Of a stretch of 64,000 nt of DNA, positions 63,151 through 64,000 are shown in pieces; the stretch's first letter is position 1; every line of letters starts with the position of its first letter. Made by a program: the position numbers and the translations under genes. The stretch comes from Helicobacteraceae bacterium (GTDB lineage: Bacteria; Campylobacterota; Campylobacteria; Campylobacterales; Helicobacteraceae), in assembly GCA_900766555.1 (NCBI GenBank), contig CAAFVR010000010.1, forward strand, positions 9,554 to 73,553, in the 5' to 3' direction. The notes under the pieces were generated by a model that made no database searches, was not told where the DNA came from, and worked only from the letters and a program-made list of their open reading frames with translations.

Positions 63151-64000
63151 ATGAGTGCAACGCAAGGCGCCTGCGGGGGGGGGGGGGGCAAATTATAAAT
63201 AAAGGCAACAATAAAATAGCTTTTTTATTATTGCCTCTCACTTTTGCTTATGGTGTTGAATTTAATATCTCAAATTCAATTGATAATGGACTGTTACCAA
63301 TATTAGTGCCAGAGCAAGATAGCACAGATGACCCAGAGGTAAAGTGGAATTACAAGCATAAAAATAAATTCTATGGCGCAGCTAGGAAAAATGATGGCAT
63401 GGGAGGGAGCAATCTAACTATCGATAATAATGGCGAAAGTAATCAGCTGATGGGAATGCTTGAAAAGACATATCAAAATGATAAAAGTTGGTGTTTGCAT
63501 GTGACGAGTTTAAGTTCGCAGACTTTTACATATCTCACTAAAACATCAGCAAATGGGCAAAATAAAACGCTAAGTTCGCTTTATAACATAATAAATGTCG
63601 GAGCTGCCAAAAAGGCGCTCGCCAATAAAAATACCCAAGAAGAATACAACGGAATAAAAATAAATAAGCGCGGACATAATGTAACGGCCACATTTAGCGA
63701 TAATAATTATTTAGTAATGTCTGGCGAAGATACCACAAATGGCTCCATAATTGTGCAATCTCAAATGTAAACTGAGATCAAAGGCTCCATAATAAATATC
63801 TCAACAGGCAAAGAACGCTATGGCAAAGACTGGGGAGACAATGATATAAGATTAGCCAATGACGCCAAGATAAATGGCGACATAATAAATACAAGCGAAG
63901 GCGAAAATAAAATAACGCTAACCCAAGGCGGCGAACTGACAAGCAATTTCAAAAGATTAGGCAATGGCAGAAATATAATATATCTCAAAAATAACGGCAA
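63151..64000 (+). pseudogene. Phase-variable secreted beta-helix/autotransporter-like protein, OFF as read and interrupted by an in-frame stop (runs off the window)
   Basis: ATG 63151, behind AAAGGA, opens a frame that meets G14 at 63175-63188 and stops at 63196. One more G (or two fewer) would join it to the long frame downstream, which begins in the tract and codes a signal peptide (NKIAFLLLPLTFAYG) then Asn/Gly/Thr-rich repetitive sequence typical of autotransporter passengers. A TAA at 63768-63770 interrupts this frame, but it stays open and in the same style (IKGSIINISTGKERYGKDW) to the window end, so the stop is probably a mutation such as CAA to TAA. No beta-barrel is visible in the window. 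Exact adhesin family not recognised. Confidence 0.65.
63175..63188 (+). repeat. Homopolymeric G14 tract (slipped-strand switch)
   Basis: Fourteen consecutive G in a genome of low GC, located 24 bases into a reading frame. Campylobacter uses G tracts of 8 or more as contingency loci. With 14 the downstream frame is off; 12 or 15 would be on. Confidence 0.85.

Overview
The window is chromosomal DNA from a Campylobacterota (epsilonproteobacterial) organism, most likely a Campylobacter or close relative; the species cannot be fixed from sequence alone. Evidence: low GC (roughly 37% by eye), a very large FlgL, PflA- and CtsE/CtsF/CtsD-type proteins, a RibB fused to a degenerate GTP cyclohydrolase II domain, and gene orders that I recall from C. 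jejuni (apt-dedA-pepA-ychF; small cytochrome c-folD-lepB; murC-small membrane protein-mutS2; rplU-rpmA). Genes are packed tightly, and most neighbours overlap by 1-14 bases, implying long translationally coupled operons.

Layout. 0-6 kb: tail of an M16 peptidase, gatB, then nusA-ctsE-ctsF on the minus strand (transformation ATPase and platform protein behind a transcription factor). 6-11.5 kb: PolB-like exonuclease, two glycosyltransferases, thiamine pyrophosphokinase, tRNA-Phe, exonuclease III, prmA. 11.5-18.3 kb: ftsH, pssA, copA-copP and an MsbA-type exporter. 18.3-24.3 kb (minus): ribBA-queF-recG-cmoA, tRNA-Gln/tRNA-fMet, metK, a YhbP-type flavin protein. 24.3-33.3 kb: rmuC, then a minus-strand run folD-pflA-like-nadK-recN-rqcH-small acidic protein. 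33.3-39.3 kb: cytochrome c, lepB, rpiB, coiled-coil protein, apt, dedA, pepA, ychF. 39.3-42.6 kb (minus): ctpA, SH3-domain envelope protein, plsC. 42.8-47.8 kb: clpB and convergent flgL with a good sigma54 promoter. 47.9-56.2 kb: rplU-rpmA-yejE-yejF-transglutaminase lipoprotein-ctsD (frameshifted)-minD-minE-dprA-ruvX. 56.2-60.2 kb (minus): murC, membrane protein, mutS2. 60.3-60.7 kb: tRNA Gly-Leu-Cys-Ser. 60.8-63.1 kb: AGE-family sugar isomerase plus fructokinase-type kinase, probably accessory. 63.1-64 kb: start of a large secreted beta-helix protein gene behind a 14-G tract.

The most striking observation is not a gene. A short word, consensus ATCGGATCTA with core CGGATCT, is scattered through the whole window on both strands: about 81 hand-counted copies of the 7-mer and 40 of ATCGGATCT, against roughly 5 and 0.5 expected by base composition. 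Density (about one per 0.8 kb), lack of strand bias, a tolerated one-mismatch halo, and an inverted pair forming a terminator-like hairpin all resemble the DNA uptake sequences of Neisseriaceae and Pasteurellaceae, and the same window encodes transformation genes (ctsE, ctsF, ctsD, dprA). As far as I know such a sequence has not been established in this phylum. The second point is a phase-variable surface protein gene that is OFF as read (G14), also carries an in-frame stop, and has its ribosome-binding site in a perfect 11-bp hairpin arm.
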